In this document: positions 42,051 through 51,188 of the stretch, piece by piece
Layout of the letters: each line of letters begins with the position of its first letter
How positions within the stretch are numbered: the first letter of the stretch is position 1
Assembly: GCF_013415325.1 (NCBI RefSeq)
Contig: NZ_JACBYE010000009.1
Span: forward strand, 1 to 64,000
DNA: 64,000 nucleotides
Direction: 5' to 3'
DNA from: Sanguibacter inulinus
GTDB taxonomy: Bacteria > Actinomycetota > Actinomycetes > Actinomycetales > Cellulomonadaceae
Program-made: the position numbers and the translations under genes
Notes under the pieces: generated by a model
What the model saw: the letters and a program-made list of their open reading frames with translations, nothing else
Databases searched by the model: none
Told to the model about the DNA's origin: nothing

Positions 42051-43747
42051 CAACAACCCAAGCACCGAAGCCGGTGGCTGCGACCGCCGACTACCTCGAC
42101 CAGCGCACGGGCATCTCGCACGCGGTCAAGGGGTTCGCCCGCAAGGTGTTCCCCGACCACTGGTCCTTCCTCCTGGGCGAGGTCGCCCTCTACTCCTTCG
42201 TGGTGCTGCTCATCTCGGGTGTCTTCCTGACGATGTTCTTCGTGCCCTCGATGGGCCTCGTCGAGTACCACGGCCCGTTGTCCTCGATGAGCGGTCAGCT
42301 GATGTCCGAGGCCTTCGCCTCGACGCTCAAGCTGTCCTTCGAGGTCCGCGGCGGTCTGCTGATGCGCCAGATCCACCACTGGGCTGCGCTGCTCTTCATG
42401 GCGTCGATCGTCACGCACATGATGCGCGTGTTCTTCACGGGCGCCTTCCGCAAGCCGCGTGAGCTCAACTGGATGGTCGGCTTCGTGCTGATGATCCTCG
42501 GTCTGCTCGCCGGCTTCACCGGCTACTCGCTCCCCGACGACGTGCTCTCCGGCAACGGCCTGCGCATCACCGACGGTGTCGTCAAGTCGATCCCGGTCAT
42601 CGGGTCCTACCTGTCGTACTTCATCTTCGGCGGCGAGTTCCCGGGCGAGGACATCATCCCGAGGCTCTTCACGCTGCACATCCTCGTGGTGCCGGCGCTG
42701 ATCCTCGCGCTGATCGGTCTCCACCTGCTGTTCGTCGTGCTGCACAAGCACACGCAGTACCCCGGTGGCGGCCGCACGAACAACAACGTGGTCGGCTTCC
42801 CGCTGTTCCCCGTCTACGTGGCCAAGGCCGGTGGCTTCTTCTTCATCGTCTTCGGCGTCATCGCCCTCATGGGTGCCACCATGGCGATCAACAACGTCTG
42901 GAACTACGGACCGTACGACCCCTCCCCCGTCGGCGCCGGTGCTCAGCCCGACTGGTACATGCTCTTCCTCGAGGGTTCGCTGCGACTCATGCCGGGCCAG
43001 CCCGAGTTCGTCATCGCCGGCTGGACGCTGTCGCTCAACGTCCTCATCCCCGCGGTGGTCATCCCCGGTCTGCTGTTCACCTTCCTCGCGGTGTACCCCT
43101 TCGTCGAGGCGGCCGTCACCAAGGACAAGCGCGAGCACCACGTGCTCGACCGCCCGCGCAACGTCCCGGTCCGCACCGGTCTGGGCGTCGCCTTCCTCAC
43201 GGCGTTCATCATCCTGGCGCTCGCCGGGTCGAACGACCTCATCGCGACGCACTTCCACCTGTCGATCAACTCGATCACCTGGGTGTTCCGCTTCGCGTTC
43301 TTCCTCGCACCTGTCGCGGCGTTCTGGATCACGAAGCGCATCTGCCTCGGACTCCAGCGCAAGGACCGTGAGCTCGTGCTCCACGGTCACGAGACCGGAC
43401 GCATCGTCCGCTTCGCGAACGGTGAGTACATCGAGGTGCACAAGCCCCTCGACGAGCAGGAGCGGTGGCTGCGCGTCGGCTACGAGGCCAACCGTCCGCT
43501 CGAGATCGCTCCCCGTGAGGACGCTCGTGGTGTGCGTCGCAAGGGCTACGCCTTCGACCGTCAGCTGCAGAAGCTCTCTGGCTTCTTCTTCGAGGACCGG
43601 GTCGAGCCCGTCACCCCGGCCGAGCTGGCCGCGGCGCACTCGCACGGCGAGCACGACCAGCTCGACTCGAGCGACTCGGCTGCCCAGCTGGACCCCGTGA
43701 GGGACGCCACTGGTCACGGAGTGGTCACGGACGAGCACAAGCACTGA
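42047..43747 (+). CDS. qcrB: Menaquinol-cytochrome c reductase cytochrome b subunit
   Basis: Cytochrome b of the bcc complex, 566 aa, which oxidises menaquinol and carries haems bL and bH. Haem-binding histidines are in RQIHHWAALLF and in the helix from HILVVPAL to LHLLFVVLHKH. The quinol-site motif usually written PEWY reads PDWY here. A soluble C-terminal tail of about 130 residues, rich in charged residues and ending in His/Asp/Glu, extends past the last helix, as in other actinobacteria. Fully overlapping start with qcrA; a hairpin follows 22 nt after the stop. Confidence 0.96.
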   Translation: MTTTQAPKPVAATADYLDQRTGISHAVKGFARKVFPDHWSFLLGEVALYSFVVLLISGVFLTMFFVPSMGLVEYHGPLSSMSGQLMSEAFASTLKLSFEVRGGLLMRQIHHWAALLFMASIVTHMMRVFFTGAFRKPRELNWMVGFVLMILGLLAGFTGYSLPDDVLSGNGLRITDGVVKSIPVIGSYLSYFIFGGEFPGEDIIPRLFTLHILVVPALILALIGLHLLFVVLHKHTQYPGGGRTNNNVVGFPLFPVYVAKAGGFFFIVFGVIALMGATMAINNVWNYGPYDPSPVGAGAQPDWYMLFLEGSLRLMPGQPEFVIAGWTLSLNVLIPAVVIPGLLFTFLAVYPFVEAAVTKDKREHHVLDRPRNVPVRTGLGVAFLTAFIILALAGSNDLIATHFHLSINSITWVFRFAFFLAPVAAFWITKRICLGLQRKDRELVLHGHETGRIVRFANGEYIEVHKPLDEQERWLRVGYEANRPLEIAPREDARGVRRKGYAFDRQLQKLSGFFFEDRVEPVTPAELAAAHSHGEHDQLDSSDSAAQLDPVRDATGHGVVTDEHKH

Positions 43748-43769
43748 AGGTACGGCACAGTAGGTGGAT

Positions 43770-43812
43770 GGCCCGCGAACTGAAATCCCTGGTGGGAACA
43801 TGTTCGCGGGCC
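43770..43812 (+). terminator. Terminator after qcrB
   Basis: An 11-bp perfect stem (43770-43780 with 43802-43812) with a 21-nt loop, followed by TTCC, ends the ctaE-qcrCAB operon ahead of sodA. Confidence 0.6.
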
Positions 43813-43874
43813 TTCCGCGTTATGCAGTGAGTCGCGGCCCCTCGGCTGCGAACGACGTCTAGGAGGACATCGGA

Positions 43875-44498
43875 ATGGCTGTCTACACCCTTCCTGAGCT
43901 CGGCTACGACTACGGTGCGCTCGAGCCGCACATCTCTGGTCGCATCATGGAGCTCCACCACTCCAAGCACCACCAGGCCTACGTGACCGGCGCCAACACC
44001 GCGCTCGAGAAGCTCGCGGACGCCCGCGAGAGCGGCGACCTGGCCGCGGTCAACCTCCACGAGAAGAACCTCGCGTTCAACCTCGGTGGGCACATCAACC
44101 ACTCCGCCTTCTGGACGAACCTCTCCCCCGAGGGCGGCGGCGAGCCCACGGGTGACCTCGCCGAGACCATCGGCAACGACTTCGGCTCCTTCGAGGCCTT
44201 CAAGAAGCACTTCGCGGCCGTCGCCGCCGGTGTGCAGGGCTCCGGCTGGGCCATCCTCGCCTGGGACTCGATCGGCCAGAAGCTCATCATCGTCCAGCTG
44301 TACGACCAGCAGGGCAACATCCCGATGGGCCTGACCCCGATCGTCCTCCTGGACGTCTGGGAGCACGCGTACTACCTCGACTACCAGAACGTCCGTGCCG
44401 ACTACGTCACGGCCTGGTGGAACCTGGTCAGCTGGGACGACGCAGCAGCACGCCTCGCGCGCGCCAAGACCCAGACCTCGGGTCTCATCGTCCCCTGA
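43875..44498 (+). CDS. sodA: Superoxide dismutase (Mn/Fe)
   Basis: Detoxifies superoxide in the cytoplasm. The 207-aa chain has all four metal ligands: His28 (MELHHSKHH), His76 (GGHINHSAFW), Asp160 and His164 (LDVWEHAYY). The metal (Mn or Fe) cannot be decided by eye, though actinobacterial enzymes of this type are usually Mn or cambialistic. A strong AGGAGG lies 8-9 nt before the ATG. It has its own transcription unit between two terminators next to the respiratory genes. Confidence 0.95.
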   Translation: MAVYTLPELGYDYGALEPHISGRIMELHHSKHHQAYVTGANTALEKLADARESGDLAAVNLHEKNLAFNLGGHINHSAFWTNLSPEGGGEPTGDLAETIGNDFGSFEAFKKHFAAVAAGVQGSGWAILAWDSIGQKLIIVQLYDQQGNIPMGLTPIVLLDVWEHAYYLDYQNVRADYVTAWWNLVSWDDAAARLARAKTQTSGLIVP

Positions 44499-44534
44499 GC
44501 ACGACCTGAGGCGCCTGCGAGGCGCTGAAGACCA

Positions 44535-44608
44535 CGAGAAGGCCCCGTCGGGCCCCTTCCCGCTCCTCGTCCACGAGGTGGCGGCAGGGAGCTGGCGGGG
44601 CCTTCTCG
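44535..44608. terminator. Long terminator hairpin after sodA
   Basis: CGAGAAGGCCCCG (44535-44547) pairs perfectly with 44596-44608, and the 48-nt interior forms a second hairpin. It lies between convergent sodA and the DUF4349 gene. Confidence 0.65.
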
Positions 44609-44664
44609 CGTCGTGGGTGCACGGCGAGGCACCCGTCACGGGTGCACGGCGAGGCGGCGCCTGA

Positions 44665-45747
44665 TCAGCCGTGCGCGGCTGGCGGGCCGTCCTGCGACGC
44701 AGCAGGACCGGGCTTCAGCGATGCTCCACCGGTGAGGAGAGCGCCACCTCCCGCCGTCGTCGTCCCGTCTGCAGAAGTCTCGGTCCCCTCCCCCGCAGGA
44801 CGAGCCGCCCGGGCCTGGCCCACGGCACCCCCGCGGCCGGTCGAGCGTCGTCGACGGCGGAGGATCCACAGCGCGACCGCACCGACCAGCGCCACGAGGA
44901 CGAGCCAGGGCAGCAGCACCCCCAGGACTGTGACCGCGACCCCCAGAGCGGTCACCAGGGCGTCCCAGCCCGCGGAGAGGCCGCCCAGGAATCCTGAGAC
45001 GTCGTCCTCGTCGGGTGCCGGCTCCTGGTCTGTCGCATAGACAGAGATCTCGAGCGTCGCCATGGACGTGAGGTCGTCGATACCCGCCTGCTCGGTGAGC
45101 AGCTGCTCCAGCTCCGACTGGCGGGTGGTGAGCTCGCCCTCGACGGCCAGCAGGTCCGCCATGGACCCCGCGCCGGAGAGCAGCTCTTCGAGACGGGTGA
45201 TGGCGACCTTCTTCGCGGAGATCCGCGTCTCGAGGTCAGCCACCTGCTTCGTCACGTCCGACGAGGACAGGTCGACCTCGGTGACCTTACCGATGCCCCG
45301 CAACGAGTCGATCATCGGCTGCACCTCACCCGGGGGCACCCGGACCGTCAGACGCGCCTGCGCGGGCCGCGAGCCCTCTCCCCGGGACTCCGAGCGGCCG
45401 TCGAGGTAGCCACCGGCCCCCTCGACAGCTCCGGCGACGAGGTCCGCCACAGCGATCGGGTCGTCGGCTGTCAGCACGACGGTCCCGCTGACGATGACGG
45501 AGCGGTCTGCCTCGGCCCCGCCGACGGTCGCGGCGAGTGCTTCTGAGGCCGCCGCGGCAGGTTCTGCCCCGCCTTCGCTGTCAGCACCGTCCACGCTGCC
45601 CGAGCGGTCTGAGACCGCCTGGTCGGCGCTCCCCGCAGTGCTCTCTGCCCCTGACGAGCAGCCCGCGAGCACCGCGGCTACAGCGAGGACTGCCACGGTC
45701 CCCCACCTGCGTCGAGGTCCGCCCTGTGCACCGCGTCGTGTCGTCAT
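44665..45747 (-). CDS. DUF4349 membrane lipoprotein
   Basis: A 360-aa protein with a lipoprotein signal (VLAGCSSG), an acidic/Ala linker, a DUF4349 domain (about 85-285) including a predicted coiled coil (VADLETRISAKKVAITRLEELL), and a C-terminal membrane helix followed by RRRRR and a low-complexity tail. The fold probably faces outward. The family is widespread but its function is unknown; a surface-sensing or anti-sigma-like role has been suggested only loosely. ATG at 45747 is set by TAGTGT 7 nt upstream. Confidence 0.82.
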   Translation of the reverse strand: MTTRRGAQGGPRRRWGTVAVLAVAAVLAGCSSGAESTAGSADQAVSDRSGSVDGADSEGGAEPAAAASEALAATVGGAEADRSVIVSGTVVLTADDPIAVADLVAGAVEGAGGYLDGRSESRGEGSRPAQARLTVRVPPGEVQPMIDSLRGIGKVTEVDLSSSDVTKQVADLETRISAKKVAITRLEELLSGAGSMADLLAVEGELTTRQSELEQLLTEQAGIDDLTSMATLEISVYATDQEPAPDEDDVSGFLGGLSAGWDALVTALGVAVTVLGVLLPWLVLVALVGAVALWILRRRRRSTGRGGAVGQARAARPAGEGTETSADGTTTAGGGALLTGGASLKPGPAASQDGPPAAHG

Positions 45748-45754
45748 GGCGACC

Positions 45755-45760
45755 ACACTA
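45755..45760 (-). promoter_or_regulatory. -10 element for leaderless DUF4349 gene
   Basis: TAGTGT on the minus strand, 7 nt before the ATG at 45747. Confidence 0.5.
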
Positions 45761-45904
45761 GAGACCCCTGGGCGCGGCGTGACCGCACTCGTCCAGAACG
45801 TTGCCCAACCGAGTCGAGACCGAGATCGGACCGGTACGTCCCGACCTGCAAGCGACGCAGCCTCCTCGACAGCGCGGCCTGTCGCAGGACCCCAGGACAC
45901 GAGG

Positions 45905-45934
45905 AAGGCCCCGGACCGTATGGTCCGGAGCCTT
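45905..45934 (-). terminator. Terminator after ctaF
   Basis: A 13-bp stem (45905-45917 with 45922-45934, one mismatch) and GTAT loop lies downstream of the ctaC-ctaD-ctaF operon on the minus strand, before the DUF4349 promoter. Confidence 0.65.
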
Positions 45935-45984
45935 GCCTGTGGTGAAGATCTGAGGTCGACGTGAGCCGGCCAGAGAGGTGTCGA

Positions 45985-46383
45985 TCAGTGGGCGTGCTGT
46001 CCGCGAGAGAACTCGAAGACCCAGCCCACGAGCGCGAGCATCGAGAAGACGACGCCGATCCCGAAGACCCACCAGCCGACGGCGAGCCCGAGGAAGCAGA
46101 CACCGGCTCCAGCGGCGATCGCGAGCGGCCACCAGCTCCAGGGTGAGTACACACCCTGCTCGCCGGCGCCCTGCTCGATCTCACCGAAGGCGTCGTCCTC
46201 GGGGCGAGGGTCCATGCGCTTGGCGGTCGAACCGAGGTAGAACCCGATCATGCCGACGAGGCCGATCGACAGGAACAGCCCGGTGGTGCCTACGGGCTCC
46301 CAGTCGCTCCAGAAGCCGTAGACCACGGCTACCAGGAGGAAGAAGGGGGCGAGGTAGGTGAACAGCTTGCTCTCGATCTTCAT
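45985..46383 (-). CDS. ctaF: Cytochrome c oxidase subunit IV (actinobacterial type)
   Basis: Small membrane subunit of the aa3 oxidase, 132 aa with four predicted helices. [23 protein letters not shown] at the N-terminus and the [14 protein letters not shown] helix are characteristic of the actinobacterial subunit IV (Rv2199c type). Its ATG overlaps the ctaD stop codon (ATGA), consistent with one transcript and coupled synthesis. Confidence 0.93.
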   Translation of the reverse strand: MKIESKLFTYLAPFFLLVAVVYGFWSDWEPVGTTGLFLSIGLVGMIGFYLGSTAKRMDPRPEDDAFGEIEQGAGEQGVYSPWSWWPLAIAAGAGVCFLGLAVGWWVFGIGVVFSMLALVGWVFEFSRGQHAH

Positions 46384-48167
46384 CGGGGCTCTCCTGCGTT
46401 CTCGTCTCCGGGACCGTTGATGACACGGTCCTTCGCCAGGGACTGCTGACCACGGCGGTCACCCTCACCGTAGATCTGGTCGAGGGGACCAGGGTCGACG
46501 GCGTGGTGGTCCATCGCCGCGACCTCAGGGTGGTGCAGGTCGAAGGCGGGACGCTCGGACCGGATGCGCGGCAGCGACGTGAAGTTGTGCCGCGGCGGCG
46601 GGCAGGACGTCGCCCACTCGAGCGAGGAGCCGAAGCCCCACGGGTCGTCGACCGTGACCAGCGGCGCGTTGCGCCAGGTGACGTAGACGTTCCAGAGGAA
46701 GGGCAGCGTCGAGGCCGCGAGGATGAACGAGCCGACCGTCGAGATCTGGTTCATCCAGGTGAAGCCCTCTTCAGGCATGTAGTCCGCGTAACGACGCGGC
46801 ATGCCGGCGACACCCAGCCAGTGCTGGACGAGGAAGGTCGCGTGGAAACCGACGAACAGCAGCCAGAAGTGGATCTTGCCGAGGCGCTCGTTGAGCATGC
46901 GCCCGGTGAACTTGGGCCACCAGAAGTAGAAGCCTGCGAACATCGCGAAGACGACGGTGCCGAAGACGACGTAGTGGAAGTGCGCGACCACGAAGTACGT
47001 GTCCGACACGTGGAAGTCGAGGACCGGGCTCGAGAGGATGACTCCCGTGAGTCCACCGAAGAGGAAGGTCACGAGGAACCCGATCGACCACAGCATCGGC
47101 GTCTCGAAGGTGAGCTTGCCGCGCCACATCGTGCCGATCCAGTTGAAGAACTTCACACCTGTCGGGACGGCGATCAACATCGTCATGAAGGAGAAGAACG
47201 GCAGCAGGACGGCGCCGGTGACGTACATGTGGTGAGCCCACACAGTCACGGAGAGCGCAGCGATCGCGATCGTCGCGTAGACCAGGCCCTTGTAGCCGAA
47301 GATCGGCTTGCGGCTGAAGACCGGGAAGATCTCGCTGACGATGCCGAAGAACGGCAGCGCGATGATGTACACCTCGGGGTGCCCGAAGAACCAGAAGAGG
47401 TGCTGCCAGAGGATGGCGCCACCGTTCTCCGGGTTGAAGATCTGCGCTCCGAGCCTGCGGTCCGCGCCGAGGGCGAAGAGCGCGGCGGCCAGGGGCGGGA
47501 AGGCCATGAGCACGAGGATGCTCGTCACCAGGGTGTTCCAGGTGAAGATCGGCATGCGGAACATCGTCATGCCGGGGGCGCGCATCGTGATGATCGTGGT
47601 GATGAAGTTGACGCCACCGAGGATGGTGCCGAATCCGGTCATCGCGAGGCCGAAGACCCAGAGGTCACCGCCGAGGCCCGGGCTGAACGTCGTGTTCGAC
47701 AGCGGTGCATAGGCGAACCACCCGAAGGAGGCTGCTCCCTGCGGCGTGAAGAAGCCCGCGGAGGCGATGAGCCCACCGAAGAGGTAGAGCCAGTACGCGA
47801 ACATGTTCAGTCGCGGGAAGGCGACGTCAGGTGCACCGATCTGCAGCGGCATGATGATGTTCGCAAAACCAGCGAACAGCGGCGTCGCGAAGAGCAGCAG
47901 CATGATCGTGCCGTGCATGGTGAAGAGCTGGTTGTACTGCTCGTTGCTCTGCACGATCTGGATGCCGGGCTCGAAGAGCTCCGCACGGATCACCAGGGCC
48001 ATGAGGCCACCGATGCAGAAGAAGATGAACGAGGTGATCAGGTACATGTACCCGATCGTCTTGTGGTCGGTCGAGGTGATCCACTTGATCACCGTGCGAC
48101 CGAGGGTCTGACGCCCCGGCGCGAGGCCGGGGATCTTCTCGACGTGAGTGTCGGTGTCGACAGCCAT
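46380..48167 (-). CDS. ctaD: Cytochrome c oxidase subunit I
   Basis: Catalytic haem a/a3-CuB subunit, 595 aa with about twelve helices. Key groups are the haem a His in [24 protein letters not shown] with the His-Tyr cross-link pair, WAHHMYVTG with two CuB histidines, and the [10 protein letters not shown] pair that binds haem a3 and haem a. The K-channel Lys (PTGVKFF) is present. It begins within the last base of the ctaC stop (TGATG) and overlaps ctaF by 4 nt. Reduces oxygen to water and pumps protons. Confidence 0.97.
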   Translation of the reverse strand: MAVDTDTHVEKIPGLAPGRQTLGRTVIKWITSTDHKTIGYMYLITSFIFFCIGGLMALVIRAELFEPGIQIVQSNEQYNQLFTMHGTIMLLLFATPLFAGFANIIMPLQIGAPDVAFPRLNMFAYWLYLFGGLIASAGFFTPQGAASFGWFAYAPLSNTTFSPGLGGDLWVFGLAMTGFGTILGGVNFITTIITMRAPGMTMFRMPIFTWNTLVTSILVLMAFPPLAAALFALGADRRLGAQIFNPENGGAILWQHLFWFFGHPEVYIIALPFFGIVSEIFPVFSRKPIFGYKGLVYATIAIAALSVTVWAHHMYVTGAVLLPFFSFMTMLIAVPTGVKFFNWIGTMWRGKLTFETPMLWSIGFLVTFLFGGLTGVILSSPVLDFHVSDTYFVVAHFHYVVFGTVVFAMFAGFYFWWPKFTGRMLNERLGKIHFWLLFVGFHATFLVQHWLGVAGMPRRYADYMPEEGFTWMNQISTVGSFILAASTLPFLWNVYVTWRNAPLVTVDDPWGFGSSLEWATSCPPPRHNFTSLPRIRSERPAFDLHHPEVAAMDHHAVDPGPLDQIYGEGDRRGQQSLAKDRVINGPGDENAGEPR

Positions 48168-49081
48168 CAGTTCTCACCCTCCGCGGCGGCATTGCCAGCC
48201 TCGCTCTGCTGACGGTTCAGGTCGAGCCCCAGCTGTCCGGTCTGGCCGGCCTGCTCGAGCTCTGCCATGTGGGCGTCGTACTCCTCGCGGGAGACCACGG
48301 CGACGTTGAAGAGCATCCCGGAGTGGAACTCTCCGCAGAGCTCGGCGCACTTGCCGGCGTACACGCCCTCGCGGGTCGGTGTCACCTGCCAGACGTTGGT
48401 CCGGAACGGGATCATGTCCATCTTGTCGAGGAAGGCCGGGATCCAGAAGGAGTGGATGACGTCACGGGACTCGAGCTGGAACTCGACGACCTCGTTGACG
48501 GGCAGGTAGAGCGTCGGGAACTGCGAGTTGGTCCCGACACCTCCGAGCTCGTTCTCGAGGGAGCCGACGTCCTCGGCGTGCTGGCCGGTCTCGTAGACGT
48601 CGTCGTCCAGGTAGTTGAAGTCCCAGCTCCACTGCTTGCCGATCACCTGGATCGTCACGTCGGGCTCGGCGTCGGTCGCACGGACCTCGGTCATGTCGCG
48701 CTGCGTGAAGAAGAACAGCACGCCGACCATGACGATCGGGACGAGCGTGTACATGATCTCGAGCGGCAGGTGGTACCTGGTCTGGATCGGGAGCGTGTGG
48801 TCGTCCTTGCGCTTCCGGTAGGCGACGACGCACCAGAGCATGAGAGCCCAGGTGATGATCCCGACGATCAGCGCAGCGACCCAGGAGCCCACCCACATGT
48901 CGGTGATCCGGTCGGTCTGGTTGGTCGTGGGGCCGTCGGAGTAACCCGGCAGGAAGCCACGCTGGGCTTCGGCCGAGCATCCGGACACGGCGACGGAGAC
49001 GATCGCGGCAGCTATGACCAGCTTGCCGACCGTCTTTCGACTGCGGTTGGGGCGTTCCGAGCGCAAAGGGGGGCCTTTCAC
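48167..49081 (-). CDS. ctaC: Cytochrome c oxidase subunit II
   Basis: CuA-bearing subunit, 304 aa from this start. A lipoprotein-like signal ends at SGCSAE, two membrane helices follow (about 60-85 and 103-125), then the cupredoxin domain with [20 protein letters not shown] and the CuA loop [12 protein letters not shown]. Electrons from the QcrC cytochrome enter here. I choose the GTG at 49081, which has AGGAC upstream; an ATG at 49117 would add 12 residues and cannot be excluded. First gene of ctaC-ctaD-ctaF. Confidence 0.93.
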   Translation of the reverse strand: MKGPPLRSERPNRSRKTVGKLVIAAAIVSVAVSGCSAEAQRGFLPGYSDGPTTNQTDRITDMWVGSWVAALIVGIITWALMLWCVVAYRKRKDDHTLPIQTRYHLPLEIMYTLVPIVMVGVLFFFTQRDMTEVRATDAEPDVTIQVIGKQWSWDFNYLDDDVYETGQHAEDVGSLENELGGVGTNSQFPTLYLPVNEVVEFQLESRDVIHSFWIPAFLDKMDMIPFRTNVWQVTPTREGVYAGKCAELCGEFHSGMLFNVAVVSREEYDAHMAELEQAGQTGQLGLDLNRQQSEAGNAAAEGEN

Positions 49082-49144
49082 TTCACGTCCTGCACACCAA
49101 CCGTGTTCGGGCAGCACACAGGACCTTCGTCCTCGATGACATGA

Positions 49145-49150
49145 AGCCTA
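49145..49150 (-). promoter_or_regulatory. Candidate -10 element of the ctaCDF operon
   Basis: TAGGCT on the minus strand with a TTGCCA about 15 bp upstream would start transcription near 49137 and leave a leader of roughly 55 nt. The spacing is short, so the -35 is tentative. Confidence 0.4.
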
Positions 49151-49349
49151 GCCTGGACAGGGGCCTGGCAAGTCCCCGACATCGCCGTGATGACGTGTGA
49201 GACGTGGCACGAGGACCGCTTTGCTCACAGGAGTCGTCGGAGTGTCACGAACAGTGCCGTCGTGGGGCTCCGCCAGCACTCTTGACCCCGGTGGCAGGTG
49301 CCCACGACGACCCCGCCAGGCCTCGCGGGACCGGTGCCCCACGCTCGAC

Positions 49350-49355
49350 TACCGT
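49350..49355 (+). promoter_or_regulatory. -10 element for leaderless desulfurase-like gene
   Basis: TACCGT ends 6 nt before the GTG at 49362 and decides the start. Confidence 0.5.
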
Positions 49356-49361
49356 GGACGA

Positions 49362-50564
49362 GTGCCCGATGCCACCTCCCCCGCTGCTCTCTCCTCTGCT
49401 CCTGGCCGCGTCCACCTCGACGCCGGCGGGAGCGCCCGCCTGCTGCCCGACGCGCACGAGGCCTTCACACGAGCGCTGGCGGAGGGCTGGGCCGACCCGC
49501 GACGGCTGCACTCCGAAGGACGCCGCGCCGCCTCCATGCTCGACGGAGCCCGCGCGGCGGTCGCCGAGGTCCTCGGTGCCCGGACCGAAGAGGTGCACTT
49601 CGCGCCCTCCCACGCGGCGGCGCAGCACGCGGCGGTCAGGGCCGTGACCCTCGGCCGCCGGAGGGCCGGCGGGTCCGTCGTGACATCAGCGGTCGAGCGG
49701 GCCGCCGTCCTCGAGGCGTCGGGCTTCGCGGTCAGGCGGCACCAGTCCACCGTCGAGGGTTCGACCGCCGAGCACGTCGTCGTGCCGGTCGGACGCAGCG
49801 GCGCCGTCGACCTCGACGCTCTCGAGAACGCGGCGACGGCCCCCGGTGTCTCGCTCCTGGCTCTCCAGCACTCCAACGGTGAGGTCGGGACCCTCCAGCC
49901 GCTCGCCCGGGCCCACGAGGTAGCCCGCGCCGCCCGCGTCCCGCTGCTCGTCGATGCCGGCGCGGCCGTCGGCCACGTCCCCGTCGGTGACGACTGGGAC
50001 GTGCTGACCGCAGACCCTGCCGACTGGGGCGGCCCCGGGGGGACCGGGGTCCTCGTCGTCCGGCAGAGCGTGCGCTGGCAGGCCGACTGGCCTGAAGACC
50101 AGGACCGTTGGTTCCCGGGCGGGACGAACGTCCCCGCCGCCTTCGCCGCAGCCGTCGCGCTGCAGGCGGCGACCGCAGACCGCGCCGCCCAAGACGCCCG
50201 TAGACGCGCCCTCGTGGACACGGTCCGGACTCAGGTCCCGCTGCTGGTGCCGGACGTCGACCTCGTCGGCGACCCAGTCGACAGGCTCCCCCACGTCGTG
50301 ACCTTCTCGTGCCTCTACGTCGACGGCGAGGCGCTCGTCGGCGAGCTGGACAGGGCCGGTTTCGCCGTCGGGTCCGGGTCTGCGTGCACGTCGAGTGCCC
50401 TCGAGCCGAGCCACGTGCTCGCTGCGATGGGGTCGCTCACGCACGGCAACGTTCGGATCGCTCTCGACAGGTCCACGACAGCAGACGACGTCGACAGGTT
50501 CCTCGCCGTCCTGCCGGGGGCCGTGTCCAGGGTGCGTGCAGCGCTCGGGGTCGAGTCGCTGTGA
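49362..50564 (+). CDS. Cysteine desulfurase-like protein without a PLP lysine (probable pseudoenzyme)
   Basis: A 400-aa fold-type I aminotransferase-class-V protein most like NifS/IscS. The mobile active-cysteine loop is kept (GSGSACTSSA, Cys342), as are HSNGEVGTLQP and the pyridine-binding Asp198 (VDAGAAVG). Residues that hold pyridoxal phosphate are not: the Lys of the H-K-x-G-G-P motif is Asp221 (ADWGGP), the stacking His of the TEHKAV motif is Arg in AVERAAV, the Gln of DATQ is Ala, and the ATESNN phosphate loop reads HAAAQH. There is no lysine anywhere in the chain, so no internal aldimine can form. It overlaps a TusA-like gene (GTGA). I infer a non-catalytic sulfur-carrier or scaffold role, alone or with TusA; sequence errors seem unlikely because the frame is clean. 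Confidence 0.85.
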   Translation: MPDATSPAALSSAPGRVHLDAGGSARLLPDAHEAFTRALAEGWADPRRLHSEGRRAASMLDGARAAVAEVLGARTEEVHFAPSHAAAQHAAVRAVTLGRRRAGGSVVTSAVERAAVLEASGFAVRRHQSTVEGSTAEHVVVPVGRSGAVDLDALENAATAPGVSLLALQHSNGEVGTLQPLARAHEVARAARVPLLVDAGAAVGHVPVGDDWDVLTADPADWGGPGGTGVLVVRQSVRWQADWPEDQDRWFPGGTNVPAAFAAAVALQAATADRAAQDARRRALVDTVRTQVPLLVPDVDLVGDPVDRLPHVVTFSCLYVDGEALVGELDRAGFAVGSGSACTSSALEPSHVLAAMGSLTHGNVRIALDRSTTADDVDRFLAVLPGAVSRVRAALGVESL

Positions 50565-50986
50565 CTGACGCGACCCAGCCCGGTGCCGGCAGCGGCAGCG
50601 GCAGCGGCAGCGGCAGCGGCAGCGGCAGCGGCAGCGGCAGCACGATGATCGTCGATGCCCGTGGGTTGCGCTGCCCGATCCCGGTCATCAGGCTCGCGAA
50701 GGCCGCCTCTACCCTCTCGCCGGGTGACCTCGTGACGGTCTGGAGCACCGACCCGGCCGCCGAGCACGACGTCCCGGCCTGGGCACGGATGCGGGGGCAC
50801 ACCGTGGTCGGATCGACCGTGCTCGATGAGCCCGAAGAGCTTGACGAGGGTGGGACGGCGCGAAGCGCTCGCGCGGACGTAGGGCTACCGGGGAACACCC
50901 GGTCCGACCACGGCTCGCGCGACACCGGCGCTGCGGACGCCCCGGCGCCGGTCGCGACAGCGATCACCGTGCGTCTCGGCGGCTGA
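50561..50986 (+). CDS. TusA-like sulfurtransferase with N-terminal Gly-Ser linker
   Basis: A 141-aa protein: residues 10-27 are (Gly-Ser)9, then a TusA/SirA domain from MIVDARGLRCPIPV with the persulfide-carrying Cys38 in the CPxP motif, then a polar C-terminal tail. TusA proteins accept sulfur from a cysteine desulfurase and pass it on. The GTG overlaps the stop of the desulfurase-like gene, so the two are coupled; related actinobacterial proteins are annotated as single desulfurase-TusA fusions, and the GS tract looks like a former interdomain linker. Translation from ATG 50645 would give a core-only form, but no ribosome site precedes it. Confidence 0.82.
   Translation: MTDATQPGAGSGSGSGSGSGSGSGSGSTMIVDARGLRCPIPVIRLAKAASTLSPGDLVTVWSTDPAAEHDVPAWARMRGHTVVGSTVLDEPEELDEGGTARSARADVGLPGNTRSDHGSRDTGAADAPAPVATAITVRLGG
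50588..50641 (+). repeat. GGCAGC hexanucleotide microsatellite, nine units
   Basis: Nine perfect copies of GGCAGC encode (Gly-Ser)9. Slippage by whole units would alter linker length without breaking the frame. Confidence 0.95.
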
Positions 50987-51111
50987 CAGGTGTCTGCGCC
51001 TCCCGCTGACAGCGCGACCTAGGGCCAGCGCCGTCGGGCGGCGCCACCGCCAGGCCGCAGCAGGGCCAGGGCGACGCAGCCCGAGGGAAGACGTGCCCCG
51101 AGCACGACAGA

Positions 51112-51143
51112 GGCCCGACCCTGTCGTGAGACAGGACCGGGCC
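51112..51143. terminator. Terminator between TusA-like and Fe-S carrier genes
   Basis: A 14-bp stem with two mismatches (51112-51125 with 51130-51143) and GTGA loop lies between the convergent genes. Confidence 0.55.
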
Positions 51144-51188
51144 CCTCAGGTCTCTAGCGGGGCACTCGCCCCGACGACCCGCGTCAGA

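Noticed and set aside
50588-50641. Short direct repeats as a CRISPR array
   Set aside because: It is an uninterrupted hexanucleotide microsatellite inside a coding sequence, without spacers or cas genes.
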